From Excoecaria cochinchinensis (lineage: Eukaryota > Streptophyta > Magnoliopsida > Malpighiales > Euphorbiaceae), in NCBI GenBank assembly GCA_947683425.1, contig CANTUQ010000055.1, positions 8,961,001-9,025,000 on the forward strand: a stretch of 64,000 nt of DNA, in the 5' to 3' direction. Made by a program: the position numbers and the translations under genes. The first letter of the stretch is position 1; every line of letters begins with the position of its first letter. The notes under the pieces are model-generated. The model saw nothing but the letters and a program-made list of their open reading frames with translations, searched no databases and was not told where the DNA came from. Shown here in pieces: positions 59,962 to 64,000 of the stretch.

Positions 59962-60054
59962 TGGCAGAAGAAGAATGGCAATGTGCAGCCGTGTGTAGAT
60001 CAACGGGATTTGAACAAAACTTGCCCCCAAATAACATTCCCTTGCCCCCTGATC
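59962..60054 (+). pseudogene. Short RT fragment, opposite strand to element C
   Basis: WQKKNGNVQPCVDQRDLNKT on the plus strand corresponds to VAKKDGKVRVCVDYLDQNKA in element B's RT. Element C reads on the minus strand, so this piece is inverted relative to its host element. Confidence 0.7.
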
Positions 60055-60205
60055 AATTCTCTCTTTTCTTCTCTCTTTTTTTTTTTATTTATTAAATTTT
60101 TTCTTTTCTTTTCTTTTAAAATATTTTCTTTTCTTTTCTTCTCTTCTAAAAATTTTTTCCTTTTTTTTTCTTCTAATTTTTTTTTTGCACCCCAATTTTC
60201 TTTCT
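60055..60205 (-). repeat. Pyrimidine-rich low-complexity tract
   Basis: CTTTT/TTTTCTT-type sequence on the plus strand (purine-rich in the sense of element C). Element D has a comparable purine-rich tract at 35800-36130 near its RT remnant. Confidence 0.75.
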
Positions 60206-60985
60206 CTTGGCAAACTTCGTTCAAGTCATGAAGTTACACATACGTGCACTTTTCATCTTAACCACTGGGACCGTTGTGGTTCAATCTAGTCAAGCATTGG
60301 GTTTTAGCAAGAAACTTGGCTATAAGGGTTCTGGATGGTCAAGAGTCGATCATAATTGTTTTTAGGGTACACATTTCAAATGGTTGAGAGGAAAGAGTTC
60401 ACGTTGTTTGGTTCTGATGAGTTGTATTCTGGTGAGTTATGTTTTCTTCGTGAAGGTCTTGAGTCTCATTCGCCTAACTCCTGATATAGCTTTCAAAGCT
60501 TGATCTTATTTGGTGGCACCATATGCATCCCAGATGTCATGGGAGTGCAAAGAAATGGCTTTCAACATTCGGTTCGTCGTCATGTTGGCACGTGGAAGTA
60601 GTATTGATCTCAAGAATGTCTTTGTCAATTTTCAGCATGTCATACTAGGTCCAGGCAAAGGCTCTTTTTTCTATTATCTCTCAAAATTATTCTCTCCTCA
60701 AGAGTTATATCAGATGCTATCAAGATTTTATTCGGATTTCCCAAAGTTCCGAGATTAGATGGAGCCGTATTAATTGGGTTAATGTCAAAATGAATGGATG
60801 CATCGTGATCATGAGAAATGAAATCATAGAAATACCACATAAATAAATAGAAATTGTTCATAATATTATAATAACCAAAGTGTCATGAAAGAGTTCTAGA
60901 ATTGAAAAGCAATATGACATCTAAAAAACATAGCCTTCTTTTTGTGGCTTTGGGTGAACATGCCGCTCAAGGGAGTTAGGCCTAA
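60206..60985 (-). pseudogene. RT leader remnant of element C
   Basis: On the minus strand 60861-60640 reads MNNFYLFMWYFYDFISHDHD, then LGTLGNPNKILIASDIT, colinear with INEMNNFAYLCDVSDDFISH and the following segment in element B. Between here and gag the whole protease/G-patch region is missing. RT beyond the leader is also lost. Confidence 0.75.
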
Positions 60986-62567
60986 TCACATCTCTGGTGG
61001 AAGGATTGCATTGTAGTCTGCCTTCTTCTTCTTCTCTCTTTTCTCGAGATTCATGATCTGCTTGGTGTCAATAAGATCTTGGATCCTGTTCCTCAAAGTT
61101 TGGCAGTAATCCGTTAGGTGCCCGGTGTGCTGGTGAAAAGCACAATACTGATCTGCCTTGTGATCGAGATGTCCTTGGTCTCCGGCGGGCCTAGCTGGTA
61201 ATGGCTGTAATATTCCTCCCTTTATTAGCTTCTCGAAAACCCATGACGAAGGTTTGCCCAGATCAGAATAGTGCCTTTGAGCCATTTTAGCCATTGGTAC
61301 TTTCCCTGTCCTTCTTGTGTTGCTGCTACCAACTCCCTGACTTACGAGGCTATTGATAGTCTCATTGAGGGGTGCCCAGGATAGTGAGATGTTTGGGAGC
61401 CGTTCCTATGGCAGAGACTTCTACCACCTTATCATTGCCCCCGTTATTACTGCTGCTTCCCTTATTTTTGCCCGAAGCCACATCTGCAGATCTAGCCGCT
61501 TTATCTAAATGCTCAGCCTCAACTTCAATGGCTATGTCCTTAAGTGATGCCCAATCTTTGAGTCCTTTCATTTTTAACCCATCCCTTAAATATGGACTAG
61601 CATTTTGGATAAATAGCCTGATCTGATTTGAGGTATCAGGCTTTCTCTTTATCTCCATCACTCGATTCCTCCATCGGGTCAAGTACTCATGGAATGATTC
61701 CCCTGACTTCTGCTTCAGCACTTCTAAATCTTTCAATGTGACCTCAATCTTGGTACTGCAATCATACTGGCCAAGGAATTCTTCTGTTAACAGATCTCAG
61801 TCTTCTCTCGTTCTTTGATCCAGCCCATGATACCAATCCACTGTTGGGCCAGCTAAGCTGAGGCAAAAGTACTCTATTTTCTGCTTCTTTGTCAGCCCTG
61901 TACCCTTCATGATTAGGGTGTATTGCTTGATGTGTGCAGCGGGGTTAGAAGTGCCATCGAATTTGGACATATCGGGCATCTTAAAGTTCAAAGGGACCAG
62001 GTCTTCATCATCCAGCTCTCGATCCTCAGGTTTTATTCCCTTTCTTCCCGTTAACATCTTCGTTATGGCTTCAAGCTTCTCCGCCATCTTTTTTACCATG
62101 TCATCCTCATCAGGGTTTGTGATCTTTGCTCTTCCTGGTCTAACCGGCACAGCTGTAGCTTTAAGCTCATATATAGATTGGTGGGCAATACCTCCAACGA
62201 GGGGAGCCTCTCCACCAGTGGGTGGTTTGGCTTGCCCCCGGGGAGGGGCCACCGGTGGCTGTGGAGTAGCTGGTGCTGGCGGTGCAGGTGGTTGAGCAAA
62301 TCTTTCTGCCATGGTACCCATCATGTCTAGCATCCTTCTTTCGAATTCCTCTAGTCTCCTAACAAGGTTTGGAGTAGTCAAAGCTCCGGTTTCCTCTGCC
62401 ATGTAAGACGATTCACTAGCTGTAGAGAGTGATTCAGAATCCCAAACAGGCACTAATTCTAGCAATTCAAAGGGTGAGTCTGTCGTCACTAGTCGATCTT
62501 CAAAACCTCTAGTCCACCCGGATGAATCTATGATGGCTGAAAGATCCAGATTGTTAGAATGATGCAT
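60986..62567 (-). pseudogene. Gag of element C, nearly complete
   Basis: ATG 62567 starts MHHSNNLDLSAIIDSSGW. The frame covers the acidic N-terminal region, a Pro-rich linker (AQPPAPPAPATPQPPVAPPR), and the gag core (FDGTSNPAAHIKQYTLIMKG). A TGA at 61797-61799 replaces the Trp codon seen in element A (KEDWDLL) and the same frame continues to 61362. After a further shift the frame 61294-60986 holds the knuckle CAFHQHTGHLTDYC. Only one stop and one frameshift region separate it from an intact gag. Confidence 0.88.
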
Positions 62568-63520
62568 GGACGGCGTATAAAATGCATGATCGTGCCATGT
62601 AAATGGTCTTTGATGAGTGTGAGATTAATGGATTACCATAATACGATGGGATGCATGGAGGAAATTACATGCAGGATGGTATGTACATGTGAAAAATGAT
62701 ATGCAGACGAGAGGATATATACACGTATAGCATGAGAGAAAATTTATTATTGTTTATATATACATGCATTTATTTCATTGATATGCATAAATGACATGCG
62801 ATGCATGAGCATGCTGTGCAGTAATCACAACCACATGCAAGCAAGTAGATCCTTCCAACCTTATCACTCCCACACACGAGGTCGTGCGGTCTCTTTCCTA
62901 GGTGGGCTTAGACCATGGGTCAACGGGGGACCCGATGAACGCGCGATGCGCACGGTAAAAAAAATCGGCAGCATAACACTCTTAAGCTAATGAACATACA
63001 TATGAGTTTTGGCCATTACGTATTCGAACATTTTAATCTCATTAAGATGGGCCCACCGGGGCATGAAAGCCTTTGATAGAAGACCACTTAATTTGGTTGA
63101 TTTTGTCTAATACGTGATGACCCATATCACAAGCATTGTATTAAGGAGCATGCTACCTAGGGGAAGTTTCTACTTGCTATTACATGGGCTTTGGTCAAGG
63201 GGTTAAATTTTAGGGCTACCCAAGCATGGTCCCTGCCAATAGGTCTAGCTCATCACGAGCGTAGCGACCGATCGGGTCTCCATTTGATATACCAAAAGGT
63301 ACAAGGCTTGGGCTGGTGATTATCCCTAACACTTCCCTACAATAAGTGAAAGTAGGGTCGTGCTTTGGGAACGCACCGAGGTAAAAAGGGACCAACTACC
63401 GTAATTCTAAGGCTCTAAGATGTAATGCAAATTTTTGAAAAGAGATAGAATTTTAAGTTTTAAAAACCCAATTATATATTTTAACCAAAGCACTTTCGGC
63501 GCAAAGTCTCAAACACAAAG
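62568..63520 (-). mobile_element. 5' leader of element C
   Basis: Non-coding and colinear with 49807-50517 of element B in inverse orientation (CCTAGGTGGGCTTAG, GTAGGGTCGTGCTTTGGGA). It is longer than in B because of an AT-rich insert with GCATG motifs around 62580-62820. Confidence 0.75.
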
Positions 63521-63538
63521 TCCCCAGTGGAGTCGCCA
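63521..63538 (-). other. Primer-binding site of element C
   Basis: TGGCGACTCCACTGGGGA on the minus strand, one base inside the 5' LTR end. It is a full 18-base match to the complement of the plant tRNA-Arg(ACG) 3' end as I recall it, the primer known for Ogre-type Tat elements. Confidence 0.87.
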
Positions 63539-63539
63539 C

Positions 63540-64000
63540 TGTGACGCGTGCCGGAAGTACCCAGCAAGGGCCCTCGCTTTTGAATCCGCCTTTGGGATTC
63601 GAGGATTTGGTTTGCGTCTTTTGATCATGGGCGCCATGAGACATCATCGGTGTATCCCTCCCAATAGAACATTGGGGAGAATAACCTAGTCTAATGACGC
63701 CTAAAGGCACCTTTGAGGCATTTGGAGTCGCCACCCAATTTGCAAGAAATTGGGAAAAGGTTCTCACCTGTAACGGTCTAAACCAGAGATATGGTGTCCG
63801 GAACTTCCCTCTTATTTATGCTTTGGTTAATTATAAATGGGTTCTTAACCTCTTAAAATTATATCTCTCATCTCACACATTCGGTGCATTAAATTAAGTT
63901 GCGCATATCAAGCATTCAAAAGTAATAAAAGGAAAGCGATAAACGAAGTAAATAAAGAAAGCGGTAAACACGAAAGCACACAATTATAAGAGAAATAGGG
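63540..64000 (-). mobile_element. 5' LTR of element C, cut by the window end
   Basis: Matches 54179-54641 of the 3' LTR almost base for base and is cut by the end of the window. It completes the LTR - primer site - gag - (deleted pol) - PPT - LTR order of element C on the minus strand. Confidence 0.92.

Noticed and set aside
63694..63897. A 67-codon frame conserved almost unchanged at 54333-54536.
   Set aside because: The two copies are the paired LTRs of element C. Identity reflects recent insertion, not protein selection, and the frame is antisense to the element.

Overview
The window is nuclear DNA of a flowering plant, almost certainly a dicot; I cannot name the species. The evidence is dense nested LTR retrotransposons of plant-specific lineages (Ty3/gypsy Tat/Ogre-like with tRNA-Arg primer sites, Ty3 chromovirus-like LTRs, one Ty1/copia element), hAT-type non-autonomous elements, AT-rich intergenic DNA, and one host gene with ordinary plant GT-AG introns. 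There is no prokaryotic, phage or CRISPR content.

Layout. 1-2500: 3' part of a chromovirus-type LTR (ends at 744) abutting another LTR whose upstream part carries four GC-rich hairpins. 3070-6321: a Ty1/copia polyprotein, dead by in-frame stops, active-site substitutions and a deletion in RT/RNase H, with its 3' flank to about 7830. 9363-15564, minus strand: the only convincing host gene, a five-exon gene for a 211-aa conserved plant protein of unknown function. Its third intron holds an antisense Tat-type LTR (10717 to about 12940). 15686-17009: a decayed hAT-like element just upstream of the gene. 18516-19166: a clean hAT-type non-autonomous element with an 8-bp target duplication. 20020-26330, minus: a chromovirus 3' LTR with pol remnants, split by a younger solo LTR (20061-22566). 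26990-27890: a foldback of copia-like LTR ends. 28938-31266, minus: another gypsy-type LTR with internal sequence.

31267-64000 is a pile-up of one Tat/Ogre-like family, here called D, A, B and C. D (31267 to about 37980, plus) is heavily deleted. A (40278-46736, plus) is an old copy with gag, protease, G-patch and RT remains. B (46737-54178, plus) is inserted in A's RT and keeps long gag and protease/G-patch reading frames. C (54179 to beyond 64000, minus) is inserted in B's RT and is the youngest, with LTRs that look about 97% identical by eye. A minus-strand chromovirus-type LTR (about 37980-40277) separates D and A.

No autonomous element is intact, so the retroelement genes do not form a working system here. 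The points most worth following up are the host gene hidden among repeats, the GC-rich hairpin cassettes that recur in the upstream part of several LTR families, the 35-bp/138-bp higher-order tandem array in element C, and the protease plus G-patch layout of the Tat polyprotein.
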